DNA of 64,000 nucleotides from Ephemerocybe angulata (GCA_013368325.1 JAACJK010000225.1:372001-436000), one strand, 5' to 3'. Shown: positions 54,541 to 64,000, counted from the first letter of the stretch. The notes: generated by a model not told the origin, from the sequence alone. Numbers and translations are program-made.

Positions 54541-56031
54541 ATGCGGATCGGCAACGGAATTCTGCCCCCAGAAGTGCTTGGAGATGTGTTCAACAACTCT
54601 CTCCCAGATACTCCCAAAGTCTTCTCCAGGAAGAGACTGATAGAGCTGTGCCTGGTTTGCAAGGACTGGCGGGATGCTGCGCACTCCGACGGTCGCCTCT
54701 GGAGCGGGATAAATCTCGAATTCACCAGTCAAACACAGGTGTTTTCCTATAGGAAAGTCCTTGCATGGCTCGATCGCTCCCGGGGCCGTCCCAAGAGACT
54801 GGCTGTCGTCGCCGCTGGCAGGACTATCAACTGCGCCGAAACGTCACTGTGTTCGGCCAGCAATCCAGCATTGGCGCAGTTCCTTCTCCAAGTTCCAGCA
54901 TTGGACCACCTGCATCTCGAATTTAGAACTTCCCGATGCTTCAAGAATCTATGTTCGTCGATGAAAAGTCTATCCGAGGGACATGAACTGGCACCGCGTT
55001 CCCTGGACTCATCATCATTTCCAGTCAATTCCCTTTCCCTCAAAGTCGCCTATTTCACTCATGACGATCGCACAAATCCCAAACACATCTTCAATTCCCT
55101 TCCTGGAGTATCTGCTCTTCAGCTCAACTTCCCAGCCACGAACACAGGACGGTCCACGGCCATATTCCTACCACCCATCGCCAGTTTGTTTTCTCCCAGT
55201 ATCCTCCAACCCATTACGAACTTGTCCATAGGATGCAATTGGCCGTTTCGGGACATTGCGGTCCTTTTGAACTCTTGCGTCAACATCGAGGAGTTGGCAG
55301 TCGACCTTCGCGGCTTCGAAGATGGTGTTAATTTACTACCCCGCAAACAAGTCTCCCTTCCCAAGGTCCGCGTCCTGCGACTGCGAGGCATTATTCCTCT
55401 CTCCCTGAAGAGTCTCGACTTCCTCAAGCTCCGAGCCGTCTCCGAATTCGACGTCCAGTTCGGACACCGTGGTATGATTCTACAGATCTTGGAGATATAT
55501 CACACCGAGTCTTGGGAGAAGTTCCTTTGGCGGCATGCTGAGACCTTGCGTATTCTTCGAATCGAGGACCTCAAGGTACCGGAGGAACACCTTCTCTCAA
55601 TGATTCCGACCAAACTGCCCATGCTAGAAGAACTCCATCTCAACCGTGTTTATTTCAATGCGGATATTTTCGATTATTGGACCCCCACGCTGCCAAGCGA
55701 AGTGGAGGGCAGCATGTGGTTTCCGCGCCTCAAGACGCTCGAGGTCCTGCACCTTCATCCAGAATTCGACGCCAGGAAGGTTCTGACCTTCCTGAGAACA
55801 CGCAGGTCACATCACGAGGAGAGTACTACGAAGGAGGAGCAAGGAGTCGTCCGTGGTGTGTTTCGTAGTCCACCAGATAGTATGCAACGTCTGGTGCTGA
55901 CTTACGAGCGTTGGGTATCTCAACGCATGGGGAAGATCCAAGAATACAGCGGGGAAATTTTGGAACTATCTGCTGTGCTACGCAGGGCGGGCATCCTTGT
56001 TAATATGGGTCCGAAGTACGTAGGTCGCTGA
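54541..56031 (+). CDS. F-box/LRR-like protein, subtype A
   Basis: Intronless, 496 residues, ATG 54541 (MRIGNGILPPEVLGDVFNNS), chosen because the F-box starts at once and matches the start of the 61805 paralogue (MRMGNGVLPPEVLGEIFNLS). The F-box runs to LVCKDWRDAAHSDGRLW. A Cys loop (CAETSLCSASNPALAQFLL) is followed by LRR-like strands: VPALDHLHLEFRTSRC, LTNLSIGCNW-like (reading ITNLSIGCNWPFRD), CVNIEELAVDLRG, LPKVRVLRLRGI, LPMLEELHLNRVYFNADIF. It ends AGILVNMGPKYVGR. An SCF substrate adaptor by family. Intact, with no in-frame defects. Confidence 0.85.
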   Translation: MRIGNGILPPEVLGDVFNNSLPDTPKVFSRKRLIELCLVCKDWRDAAHSDGRLWSGINLEFTSQTQVFSYRKVLAWLDRSRGRPKRLAVVAAGRTINCAETSLCSASNPALAQFLLQVPALDHLHLEFRTSRCFKNLCSSMKSLSEGHELAPRSLDSSSFPVNSLSLKVAYFTHDDRTNPKHIFNSLPGVSALQLNFPATNTGRSTAIFLPPIASLFSPSILQPITNLSIGCNWPFRDIAVLLNSCVNIEELAVDLRGFEDGVNLLPRKQVSLPKVRVLRLRGIIPLSLKSLDFLKLRAVSEFDVQFGHRGMILQILEIYHTESWEKFLWRHAETLRILRIEDLKVPEEHLLSMIPTKLPMLEELHLNRVYFNADIFDYWTPTLPSEVEGSMWFPRLKTLEVLHLHPEFDARKVLTFLRTRRSHHEESTTKEEQGVVRGVFRSPPDSMQRLVLTYERWVSQRMGKIQEYSGEILELSAVLRRAGILVNMGPKYVGR

Positions 56032-56838
56032 AATCGATTGGATGTAAAAGGCTTCGTGGGGCGCCTTCATCTGAATCCCCATCCCTATTCGAGGTGTTAT
56101 CCTTGCTCTCGAGTATCGGTCGTTCCGAGAAGTTTTTCTTTGTATCACAAGCAACAAGCTACTTTAGAGCTCCATCCTATAGACGCATCTCTATGTACTA
56201 TGCTTGACATATACATCGATTGGCCCATCAGGCCTGGCTTGGACTACGCAGGTGCATATCTTGGGGTCAAATGAAACCAAAAATGAGCTTAGAGTGGCCA
56301 ATTCTATTGAGTAGCAGGTGCCTCAGCAGAGGGATTACAACCTGAGCTGTTAAAGTTGGAGGCGCCCAGAACTGTGAAGAATGCAAGAGCGCTCTTCGTC
56401 GAAGGGTACAGGATGTTGGCGAACAATGGGCGAAGGTCAAGGTGCGTGCTAGAAATGAGGCTAAGCCTCAGAGGCTCTTCTAATACAGACAATTTAGTGA
56501 AACCTAGATCCAAGGAGAAACCCCCACCGTTCCCTCACTGAGCCTGGTCTCTCAATGCTTTGGAAACGAAAGGCTACATTTCCCAAGCTACTTCTATACA
56601 TTGCAAATCTTACCTTAGTCGGTGTTATCATAAATCCTCTGGCATTACTCCTTTGCTCAAGGGTCTTGTCTGTCAACCATGTCCGTGGAAACAAAGGTCG
56701 TAGAAGCCGAATCGATCATGGCCAGCGCTTAAATTGATTTATCGGGGTTCGAATTGGGTTCGGCATTTCCCTTGATCATTTCCGCGTCCTCGTCGTCGTC
56801 GTTGAACAGCGTCAAAGCCCTCAAGACTATCGATAAAA
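56032..56838. other. Intergenic region upstream of eL8
   Basis: 3' flank of an F-box gene and the promoter of the ribosomal protein gene. Pyrimidine/ccgt(c)-rich sequence lies shortly before the ATG. No gene is supported. Confidence 0.45.
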
Positions 56839-58070
56839 ATGGTGAGTTTACGACAGTGGGACGTACGTTGAGCGGAGCTCTACCAGTAGAATGATTGTAT
56901 CTCGAAGAAATGAGCTGTTTCGAGATGGATGGTGCGTATTTCATCTGGATAACGTCGAGATCACTGTGATTGATAATTTGCGCAGAAGTCAACTTCGATC
57001 CTATACATTCATTAGAGTGCGGAGCTCTTTACCCGGAGCGATGAAGCAGTCTGCTGGGTCGCTGTACAATGTACAGCGACACTAGAGCTCCGAAATGATG
57101 TACAACGTTGACCTTTTCTCGACGAGAAGAGCGAGTTGCTGACTTTCGTCTCAATGACCAGCCCCCCAAAGCCGGAACTGGAAAGAAGCCCGCTGCTGCG
57201 CCCTTCGGTGCCAGCAAGGTCACCAAGGCCAAGAAGAACCCTCTCTTCGAGCCCAAGCCCAAGAACTTCGGTATCGGTAGGTTAAGCTAGGAATACCATA
57301 GTTTTGACCAGCAAAGCTGACGATTCCGCAGGCCAGGACATCCAGCCCGTCCGTGACTTGACCCGCTTCGTCAAGTGGCCCGAATACGTCCGCCTCCAGC
57401 GCCAGAAGGTCATCCTCAACCAGCGCCTCAAGGTCCCCCCCGCCATCGCCCAGTTCTCGCACACCCTCGACAAGAACACCGCCACCCAGCTCTTTAAGCT
57501 CCTCAACAAGTACCGCCCTGAGAGCAAGCAGGAGAAGAAGGCCCGTCTCGAGGCTGCCGCCGCCGCCGCTGCCGAGAGCAAGGAGGTCAAGGACACCAAG
57601 AAGCCCCTCTTCGCCAAGTACGGCCTCAACCACGTCGTCGCCCTTGTCGAGGCCAAGAAGGCGTCCCTCGTCGTCATCGCCCACGATGTTGACCCCATCG
57701 AGCTCGTCGTCTACCTCCCCGCTCTCTGCCGCAAGATGGGTGTCCCCTACGTCATCGTCAAGGGCAAGGCCCGCCTTGGGACGGTCGTCCACAAGAAGTC
57801 CGCCGCTGTTGTCGCCCTCCAGGACGTCCGCAGCGAGGACCAGCGTGATCTCGCGACCCTCATCTCCGCCGCCAAGGCCAACTTGTGCGTAATCTCCGCT
57901 ATCCTTCGTGACGCGAGTCCTGACTCATTCGTTCTAGCTCCGACAAGTACGAGGAGACCCGTCGCCAGTGGGGTGGAGGACTCCGTGGCAACAAGTCCAC
58001 CCAGATGCTCCGCAAGCGCGCCAAGGCCGCTGGCCAGTCCACCACCAACCCTGCTCTCGGCAAGCTCTAA
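56839..58070 (+). CDS. rpl8: 60S ribosomal protein eL8 (RPL8/L7a)
   Basis: Exon 1 is the ATG alone (56839-56841, followed by GTGAGT). A 320-nt intron ends at 57161 (gaccag), and exon 2 then reads [16 protein letters not shown], giving the normal eL8 start. Later introns follow NFGI (GTAGGT) and AKAN (GTGCGT). The protein includes [74 protein letters not shown] and ends [10 protein letters not shown] (TAA 58068-58070). eL8 is a large-subunit protein of the L7Ae/eL30 RNA-binding group. Strong bias to C-ending codons (AAG, CTC, GTC) fits a highly expressed gene. The first intron is five times longer than its neighbours and structured. Confidence 0.95.
57030..57092 (+). ncRNA. Structured element in eL8 intron 1, candidate intronic RNA
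   Basis: A 10-bp perfect hairpin with a 3-nt loop (57058-57080, GTCGCTGTAC/GTACAGCGAC) sits inside a longer stem formed by CGGAGCTCT (57030-57038) and AGAGCTCCG (57084-57092). Just downstream, atgatgt (57095-57101) resembles a C box, ctga (57139-57142) a D box, and flanking cgaa/ttcg could close a terminal stem. Ribosomal protein introns often host snoRNAs. This is a candidate, not an identified RNA. Confidence 0.3.
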
Positions 58071-58219
58071 GTGGTCCTTGTCCGTTCCGGGGGGATACCA
58101 AAAAATGGTACCTATGTCGTCGATAGTCACCGCTGTACTAGTCTTAGGGGAGATTTATGCACCATGGCATTTGTGCTCAATCTTGTGCATGTTTCGCACT
58201 TATTTCTGGTGGTCCTGGG

Positions 58220-59504
58220 GCAGAGTGTCAGGGGCCCGGCATTTCTGAACCATTCGCGAACGTCTCGCCGTTGCGCACAAAGAAGGATAATCCTCTCAAG
58301 TTGCACAACATGGAGGGACGCTGCAATTCTCACCACCGAATTATGGAGCATCCTCGAAATCGACCCAACGACTGGCCAGACCGTGCCATACGACGCTGCC
58401 GCAACTTGGCTCAGTCGTGCGGGGAGCGTCCCGAAGATGTTGTGCCTCTACGCCAAGCAGAGACTCGGATGTCGCCCACCCAATGACAAAGAAAGTCTGA
58501 ATCACGATGGATGCTGCGGGGACGAGTGTGGCTATTCCGATCCACTTCTCGCCGACCTACTCCTTCGAGGCCCTTCTTTGAACGACCTTGTTCTTGGCTT
58601 TTATTCCCCAAGGTGCTTCCAACACCTTCTGGAGTCGCTTTGTGCAACGAATGCACCGATAGAAAGCGCCATGTGGAATTCAATCAAGGAATTCACCTTC
58701 CATTGCCGCTGTTTCGACGATTCATGGGTTTAGGTGTCCCCATCGTTCCAGTTCCTTCCCACGTCCCTTGGACACTTGCACCTTTACCTACCCCGCCTCT
58801 ATAACTCTCCAGACGAGCTCGAGCCCCTCAACATTCCCACATCCATACTGGAGCGCCTCGTTCACTTCCAAGTAACCAACGGTGGCCTCCTTGGAACGCG
58901 ACTCCTGGAAGATGTGCAGCATTGCGTCAAGCTCGAGCGGCTTCAGTTGGATTCTGGTGGTTACGGGTTCGAATGGTCGGTCCCAGACCCCTCAATGGAA
59001 AGCTTAGCTGCGAACGGCCTCTTTCTTCCTAACCTCACCGCCTTGGAACTGCGCCAGCTGTCCTCCTTTGACCTCCCAGTCCTTCAGTATCTCAAGATGC
59101 CCAAGATCGCTGAAATAACCCTTACCCTTGGGCCAAAGGAAAACAACGACTACGACTATGAAGAGGGAGCGGCCGAGGATATTCATAGTAACGAAGCGCG
59201 CTATTTGGCCCTTTTTTTGGGTGCCCAGGGGACTCTACGGTCCCTAACAATTGAGGGACCCGATTTCCTCGACAACTCCCTATTCGATATCCTGGGTGAC
59301 CTTCAGTCACTGCATACCTTGGTCTTGAAGAGTTGTTGGATCGAAAATGACCCATTCGGTACCCTCCTCCAATCCCCAGCCCAAAAATATCTTCCCAGAC
59401 TCAAAGAATTGAGGCTTCTCCGGCACCGAGGTTTGGACCTGCTCGACCAGTACCGTCTTTGGAGCCTCGGTAGTCGTCGTGGCATCCAAATAGAAATATC
59501 CTGA
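58220..59504 (+). pseudogene. F-box/LRR-like pseudogene downstream of eL8
   Basis: The relic F-box appears in one frame ([20 protein letters not shown]) and continues in another (TTWRDAAILTTELWSILEID), so a frameshift lies near 58285-58320. The second frame carries family features: YDAAATWLSRAGSVPKMLCL, a Cys loop (CCGDECGYSDPLLADLLL), PSLNDLVLGFYSPRCFQHLL. It stops at an in-frame TAG (58731-58733, DSWV*). The same frame then resumes with LRR-like segments to TGA 59502-59504. No start or N-terminal coiled coil is seen. The two disabling changes make this a pseudogene. The C-terminal 250 residues remain open, so partial expression cannot be excluded. Confidence 0.72.
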
Positions 59505-59927
59505 AGGTCCAACTGTTTTGCGGGTCGCCCCAAGTAGGGCGGAGTATCAGCCGCTGGTATGTCGTCTAGGATGCACAATTAGAGCACGAGTTATATCTCA
59601 CACTCGTCTGCCTTTTCGCTAGGCCAGCAGTTACCAACCTTAATACGTATACACCAGTCCCATCGTCCGGTCTCCGGCTGTTGTGGAGGTAACCTGGATC
59701 AGTATTTTTGGTCGGACACATGTACCTCTCTTTATGTAGCTAGTATAAATCATCATAAGTGTTAATCTCATGATTTGAATAAGGCTACGCAAAACAGGGT
59801 GGGCGCCTGGGGCCGCATGGTCGGGGCGCTTGAACAAATTCTGAGTCGGAGTTTATCAGATCAGCTCGTTGGAGCGAGATACCTCCTGCCAGCGAACCAC
59901 TACATGCCTCTTGCTTCCCACTCAAAG
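59505..59927. other. Intergenic spacer in the F-box array
   Basis: Between the pseudogene and the next F-box gene. The frame of the next gene is open upstream to 59775 with an in-frame ATG at 59817, but family comparison favours a later start. Confidence 0.45.
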
Positions 59928-61532
59928 ATGGACATCGATCATGACCTCTCTCGCATCTTCTTGAGCAACGAACTCCCAACTCCGACCGAGACTGCCTCCA
60001 TCCAACTCGAAGTCGACGCTATCATGAGCAACATGTCCTTCCTTCAGGCACAGCTTCAAGAGCTCGAAGAACGACTTCGAGTACGCCGCGGGGCGTTGTC
60101 TTCTGTGCGCCGGGTGCCTCCTGAAATCCTTGCCGAGATATTCAGCAACTTGGTCACGGAAGATTTGGACTCGGAGGGAAGGGATACCGTACTCGACCTG
60201 GGCCTGGTCTGCAAAAGTTGGCGACGGGCAACTCTGGGATCGCACCGCCTGTGGGCCGGAATTAGCGTCAACCAAGATCAGTGCAATGAGACATCCTACG
60301 GGAGGATTATAACATGGCTTAATCGCTCTGGTGCTCTGCCGAAAACATTCAAATTCGATTCCCTTGACCCCGACTATTGCGATCGCGGGGAACCATGCCA
60401 AATGTCAAGCCCCACCTTAATCAATCTTTTATCGCTTGGTCCGAAGCTTCACAAGCTGATTCTTCAATGCTCGTCGCACGAATGCTTCAGGACTTTCCTC
60501 GAGGAGCTAGGCCCCAAGCCAGACCTGATGAACCCTCGCCCATGGGACACGCTTCAATCTCTAGAACTAGAGTTGACCACAGAAGATCCCTATCCGTGGG
60601 ATGAGCCCCTTGAAGCATCCAGCTCAATGTTCCACCACCTCCCCCAGCTAGAAAACCTAGACCTCCACCTTCCTCTCAGCTGTACCGCTTTCGAGATCAA
60701 CCCCACCGAGGCTAGATTCGTGGATATTAATATCCCACCGCGTCTACTTCAGGGATTAAAAGCCTTCACCATTCATTACGATTGGGAGGGAAGCCATATC
60801 CTGGCCATGTTAGAGCATTGCAAGAACCTCGAGTCCCTGACAATCGATTTACGCGGCGGAAACGTCAACTGGTATGACGGGAACGACATCCTAGTTCGCA
60901 AGTTCACCGAGTTGCGCCTCCTTCTCCCCAAGGTCCAAACCATTCGTCTCGAATCCGCTTCCAACATCGAAATGCTTGACCTCCTACGCGCCCCCTCCCT
61001 GCAGGATCTTCACTTTGAAATGGAGTCCGGGTACGAAGACCCTTCGGAGATCGATTTCCAGGAGCCATTGCTGCGCTTCATCACAGCGTCGAACTGCCAA
61101 AAAACACTGCGATCCCTTCACCTACGTAAACTCGTCGTTTCAGCTACAGAGCTTGCCCGTACTTTCTTTAAACTCCCTTCCCTCACAGGCATTACGCTCG
61201 ATCGGTGCCGGTTCGAAGAAAGTTTGTTTTGGCGGCAGATGAAGTACTTTGCTATCAGAAGCGCTGGCAGGAGAGGAAGCAGTGATGATTCGCTGTGTCT
61301 CCCTCACCTCCAGGAACTTCAGACCCTCTGCATTCCCGTCGAAGGGCCCTTGCTTTCCGCAGTGGCAAAGTTCCTCAAGGTCAACAGGGAGATTAATCCC
61401 CTTCCGTGCTCGTGGAAAGTATCGTACAGAACGGTGATGAAAGCAGAGGTCGCTGTGCGGCGGGACTTGGCTGATCTTAGGCACGATGGTGTTTCTTTTC
61501 ACGTTCTTCCTTCGCAATCGTTCTGGGACTGA
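59928..61532 (+). CDS. F-box/LRR-like protein, subtype B, intact
   Basis: Intronless, about 534 residues from ATG 59928 (MDIDHDLSRIFLSNELPTPT). This start is preferred because it aligns with the starts of the subtype B genes at 52213 and 63611; in-frame ATGs at 59904 and 59817 are alternatives. The coiled coil (MSFLQAQLQELEERLRVRRG) leads into the F-box (RRVPPEILAEIFSNLVTEDL, LVCKSWRRATLGSHRLWAGI). A Cys loop (YCDRGEPCQMSSPTLINLLS) and LRR-like strands follow: GPKLHKLILQC, LPQLENLDLHLPL, CKNLESLTIDLRG, LPKVQTIRLESASN. The end, GVSFHVLPSQSFWD, corresponds to the domain end of the others. Likely SCF adaptor. This is the only complete, undamaged subtype B copy here. Confidence 0.84.
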   Translation: MDIDHDLSRIFLSNELPTPTETASIQLEVDAIMSNMSFLQAQLQELEERLRVRRGALSSVRRVPPEILAEIFSNLVTEDLDSEGRDTVLDLGLVCKSWRRATLGSHRLWAGISVNQDQCNETSYGRIITWLNRSGALPKTFKFDSLDPDYCDRGEPCQMSSPTLINLLSLGPKLHKLILQCSSHECFRTFLEELGPKPDLMNPRPWDTLQSLELELTTEDPYPWDEPLEASSSMFHHLPQLENLDLHLPLSCTAFEINPTEARFVDINIPPRLLQGLKAFTIHYDWEGSHILAMLEHCKNLESLTIDLRGGNVNWYDGNDILVRKFTELRLLLPKVQTIRLESASNIEMLDLLRAPSLQDLHFEMESGYEDPSEIDFQEPLLRFITASNCQKTLRSLHLRKLVVSATELARTFFKLPSLTGITLDRCRFEESLFWRQMKYFAIRSAGRRGSSDDSLCLPHLQELQTLCIPVEGPLLSAVAKFLKVNREINPLPCSWKVSYRTVMKAEVAVRRDLADLRHDGVSFHVLPSQSFWD

Positions 61533-61804
61533 CCCCATTTCGCCCCGCGCAACACAAAGAGGGTGATCCCTTGGACAGGAAGCCCTTTCTGCGGTTCACG
61601 CATTCTTCTTCCACGGATTTACGCCCTCCACCTTTGCTCGGCCATCGAGATCGAGACCCAAACTTTTCTGCGGACCACTTTGTCGGACATCGTGGGACTT
61701 AGCACAGTGAATTATGTAATTTGATTGTTTTTGCCTTCAAGCCCGTCGGACCGTTTGAAGTTGCACTTAGACTGTCAACCGCACCTGCAGCACCAACCGC
61801 GAAG

Positions 61805-63328
61805 ATGCGGATGGGCAACGGAGTCTTGCCCCCAGAAGTTCTTGGAGAGATATTCAACCTATCTCTCCCAGATACTCCTAGTGTCTTCTCCAGGAGGAGT
61901 CTCATAGACCTGTGTTTGGTTTGCAAGGACTGGCGGGATGCCGCACACCTCGACGGTCGCCTCTGGTCCGGAATAAACCTCGAATTCACCAGCAAAACTC
62001 AGCCCTTCTGCTATAGCAAGGCTCTTGCGTGGATTAAACGATCCGGGGGTCGTCCTAAGAGCCTTGCTATCGTCACGGCTTGCAGGAACCACACCATCAA
62101 CAACTGTGCCAGCTCGACGTGTTCAGCAAGCAACCGAGCATTGGCGCAATTCCTCATCCATGTTCCGGCTTTAGAGCACCTGTCGCTCGAAGTTAAAGCT
62201 GCTCAGTGCTTCAGGAACCTATGCGCCTCGATGAAACGTTATGCCGAAGAAGTCGATCCGTCACCGCGTTCGCTGGACTCATCCGAATTCCCCGTCAAGT
62301 CGCTCTCCCTCCACGTCGGCCTGTTTACTCCCCAGGACCCCGGCCATCCCACCTACATGTTCGAATCCCTTCCTGGAATATCCAACCTTCAGATTAAATT
62401 TCCAACCATTCACTCAGAGAACGATTTTCTGCATGTGTTCGATCCTTCCCCAGCAGTGCCAGGCCGTCGATTGCTCTCTCCAAATATCCTTGAGCCTATC
62501 ACCCGCTTGTCTATGGGATGCAATTGGCCGTTGCAAGACGTCGCTGCCGTCCTGGAATCTTGTATGAACATCAAGGAGTTAATTCTCGACCTCGACAACC
62601 TCGAATGTGATGATCCCGGAGGCCTTTTACACGAAAGAGGGATTTCGCTTCCCAAGGTCCGCGTCCTACGACTGCGAAACATCGCCCCTTTTTCGCTTCA
62701 AATTCTCAACTTCCTCCGATTGCAATCCATCTCTGAACTCGATGTCAAGTTTGGGTCCCCCGGCATGGTGTACCGCCAAATTTTGGACACACAGTATCAC
62801 ACCGAGCCTTGGGAAATGTTTATGCGGGAACATGCGGGGACCCTGCGTATTCTCCGAATGGAGGACGTCAGCGTACCCGAGGCACAACGTCTATCGATGA
62901 TACCAGCCAACTTACCACTCCTGGAGCACCTCGTTCTCGACCGCGTTTACTTCAACGCCGACATATTCCACTATTGGTCCAGCACACCCCCGACAGAAGA
63001 GGAGGGCGGCATGTGGTTTCCACGTCTCAAAAGCCTGGAGCTCTTGCGCCTCGGCACAGGCTTCGACCCAGATGAAGTCCTTGCCTACCTGAGGACACGA
63101 AGGCCGTTTCACGAGGAGATCACTGGCATAGGGGAGGAGCGAGCTGTACGCCCAGTGTTCCACGGTCCACCGGATAGTATCCAACATCTGGTGATGACTT
63201 ATGACCGCGCGGAATCTCGAGGGATGGGGAGGAGCTGGGAATATTCTGAGAAGGTCCTGGGAATAGCCCGCGCTCTACGTAGGGCTGGTATCCTTGTCAG
63301 CCTGGGTCCGAAGTTCACACGTCGCTGA
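61805..63328 (+). CDS. F-box/LRR-like protein, subtype A
   Basis: Intronless, 507 residues, ATG 61805 (MRMGNGVLPPEVLGEIFNLS); the preceding frame has no ATG. F-box: LCLVCKDWRDAAHLDGRLW. Cys loop: NNCASSTCSASNRALAQFL. LRR-like strands: VPALEHLSLEVKAAQC, LSMGCNWPLQDVAAVLESC, MNIKELILDLDN, LPKVRVLRLRNIAPF, LPLLEHLVLDRVYFNADIF, WFPRLKSLELLRLG. It ends AGILVSLGPKFTRR. Closest relative in the window is 54541-56031; together they share the motif YFNADIFxYW, where the 40-45 kb pair has GFKVDVFQHW. Expected Skp1-binding substrate adaptor, intact. Confidence 0.85.
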   Translation: MRMGNGVLPPEVLGEIFNLSLPDTPSVFSRRSLIDLCLVCKDWRDAAHLDGRLWSGINLEFTSKTQPFCYSKALAWIKRSGGRPKSLAIVTACRNHTINNCASSTCSASNRALAQFLIHVPALEHLSLEVKAAQCFRNLCASMKRYAEEVDPSPRSLDSSEFPVKSLSLHVGLFTPQDPGHPTYMFESLPGISNLQIKFPTIHSENDFLHVFDPSPAVPGRRLLSPNILEPITRLSMGCNWPLQDVAAVLESCMNIKELILDLDNLECDDPGGLLHERGISLPKVRVLRLRNIAPFSLQILNFLRLQSISELDVKFGSPGMVYRQILDTQYHTEPWEMFMREHAGTLRILRMEDVSVPEAQRLSMIPANLPLLEHLVLDRVYFNADIFHYWSSTPPTEEEGGMWFPRLKSLELLRLGTGFDPDEVLAYLRTRRPFHEEITGIGEERAVRPVFHGPPDSIQHLVMTYDRAESRGMGRSWEYSEKVLGIARALRRAGILVSLGPKFTRR

Positions 63329-63610
63329 AATCGTGCCTTTGCGGCCTGTCCATCCCGATCTGAGCTCTTACCCTCGCTTTCGAAGTGTCAATTCTCGTAT
63401 AGCAAATTCCATACTTATATACACACCCCTTGTAAAGCTGCATACTACCTATGTATGTATCTGAATGTTCAACGCTCAGCTTTCAACAACATGTGCCCTT
63501 AGGTCCCTTACATCATCAGTTATAATGGGGAAGTCGGCGGGCGTTCCCAAATTTGACCTTGTTCTCAACCACCATCTCGCTCATAACGAACCTCCACAAC
63601 TCAGTACACC

Positions 63611-64000
63611 ATGCCAGCACGTAAGACTGGGCGACCCATTTCTCAACTCCTCTCCAGCAACATCCTACCCCAGCCTCAACAAGCCGCCTACATCCAAGCC
63701 GAAATAACCAAGATGAAGACCCAGATTTCCAAATTGCGGACGCAGCTTGGATCGCTCGAGGAACGCCTTTTCGAACACGAGAGGCTGCTTTCATCTTCCC
63801 GCAAAGTGCCCTTGGAGGTCCTTGGCGAGATATTCGCCAACGCGGTTCCGAGCGTGCTCGACGAAGGCGCTCGGAACACGCTCCTCGACCTCTGCCTCGT
63901 ATGCAAAAACTGGCGCGAGGCCGCGCTTCACTACCCCCGCCTTTGGAGCGGTGTGGCCCTCAAATCAAAGCAACTCAACATCGCTACTTTCGACGGCGAC
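63611..64000 (+). CDS. F-box protein, subtype B, 5' part (runs off the window)
   Basis: ATG 63611 (MPARKTGRPISQLLSSNILP) opens a frame that continues without a stop to the window end, 130 codons. The N-terminal coiled coil (TQISKLRTQLGSLEERLFEH) is followed by an F-box (KVPLEVLGEIFANAVPSVLD, then LDLCLVCKNWREAALHYPRL, WSGV). It closely resembles the gene at 52213, including the layout LLSSNxxPxPQ. The first 130 residues look undamaged. The LRR part and stop lie outside, so whether the gene is intact is unknown. Confidence 0.83.
   Translation, partial: MPARKTGRPISQLLSSNILPQPQQAAYIQAEITKMKTQISKLRTQLGSLEERLFEHERLLSSSRKVPLEVLGEIFANAVPSVLDEGARNTLLDLCLVCKNWREAALHYPRLWSGVALKSKQLNIATFDGD

Noticed and set aside
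1..64000. tRNA, rRNA, CRISPR, bacterial operons and intact transposons
   Set aside because: I looked for T-loop words, direct repeats with spacers, and transposase or reverse transcriptase motifs and found none that hold up.

Overview
The window is nuclear DNA of a filamentous basidiomycete, most likely a wood- or litter-decaying agaricomycete. Genes are dense, on both strands, and mostly cut by GT..AG introns of about 50-65 nt. Several families are typical of that class: an AA14-type lytic polysaccharide monooxygenase, a FunK1 fungal kinase, an AIG1-like GTPase, MYND zinc-finger proteins and a crowd of F-box/leucine-rich proteins. Splice joins were worked out by eye from reading frame, splice signals and family motifs; no search was run, so family names rest on recognised motifs.

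Layout. 1-26 kb is mainly ordinary single-copy genes: the tail of an unknown gene, an HMG-box factor (1.4 kb), an AA14 LPMO (3.2 kb, -), an acyl-CoA synthetase ending in AKL (6.0 kb, -), a CRAL-TRIO/BCH + RhoGAP protein (9.6 kb), a basidiomycete hypothetical with a SAM-like C-terminus (13.6 kb), a HOS3-like histone deacetylase (15.7 kb), a PET8-like mitochondrial SAM carrier (18 kb, -), a cytochrome P450 (20 kb), a small coiled-coil gene rebuilt from six exons (22.9 kb, -) and a secreted proline-rich repeat protein (25.2 kb, -). 27.9-34 kb holds an F-box protein, a steroid 5-alpha-reductase-like membrane protein (-) and a FunK1 kinase.

34-45.5 kb is accessory: three MYND paralogues, an AIG1-like GTPase and two F-box genes. 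Two convergent MYND(+)/F-box(-) pairs (38.03-41.85 and 42.16-45.98 kb) form a tandem segmental duplication that also carries the 3' end of EBP2, leaving an EBP2 fragment at 41.7 kb. 45.7-52 kb is housekeeping: EBP2 (-) and Rad4/XPC (+), divergent. 52-64 kb is an F-box array of two subtypes around the ribosomal protein gene eL8; one member has a frameshift, one is a pseudogene, and the last runs off the window.

How the genes relate. No metabolic cluster is evident. The main story is local birth and death of lineage-specific families (F-box substrate adaptors, MYND proteins, FunK1 kinase, AIG1-like GTPase) beside conserved ribosome-biogenesis and DNA-repair genes. The F-box proteins would be expected to supply SCF ubiquitin ligases with different target-binding surfaces.
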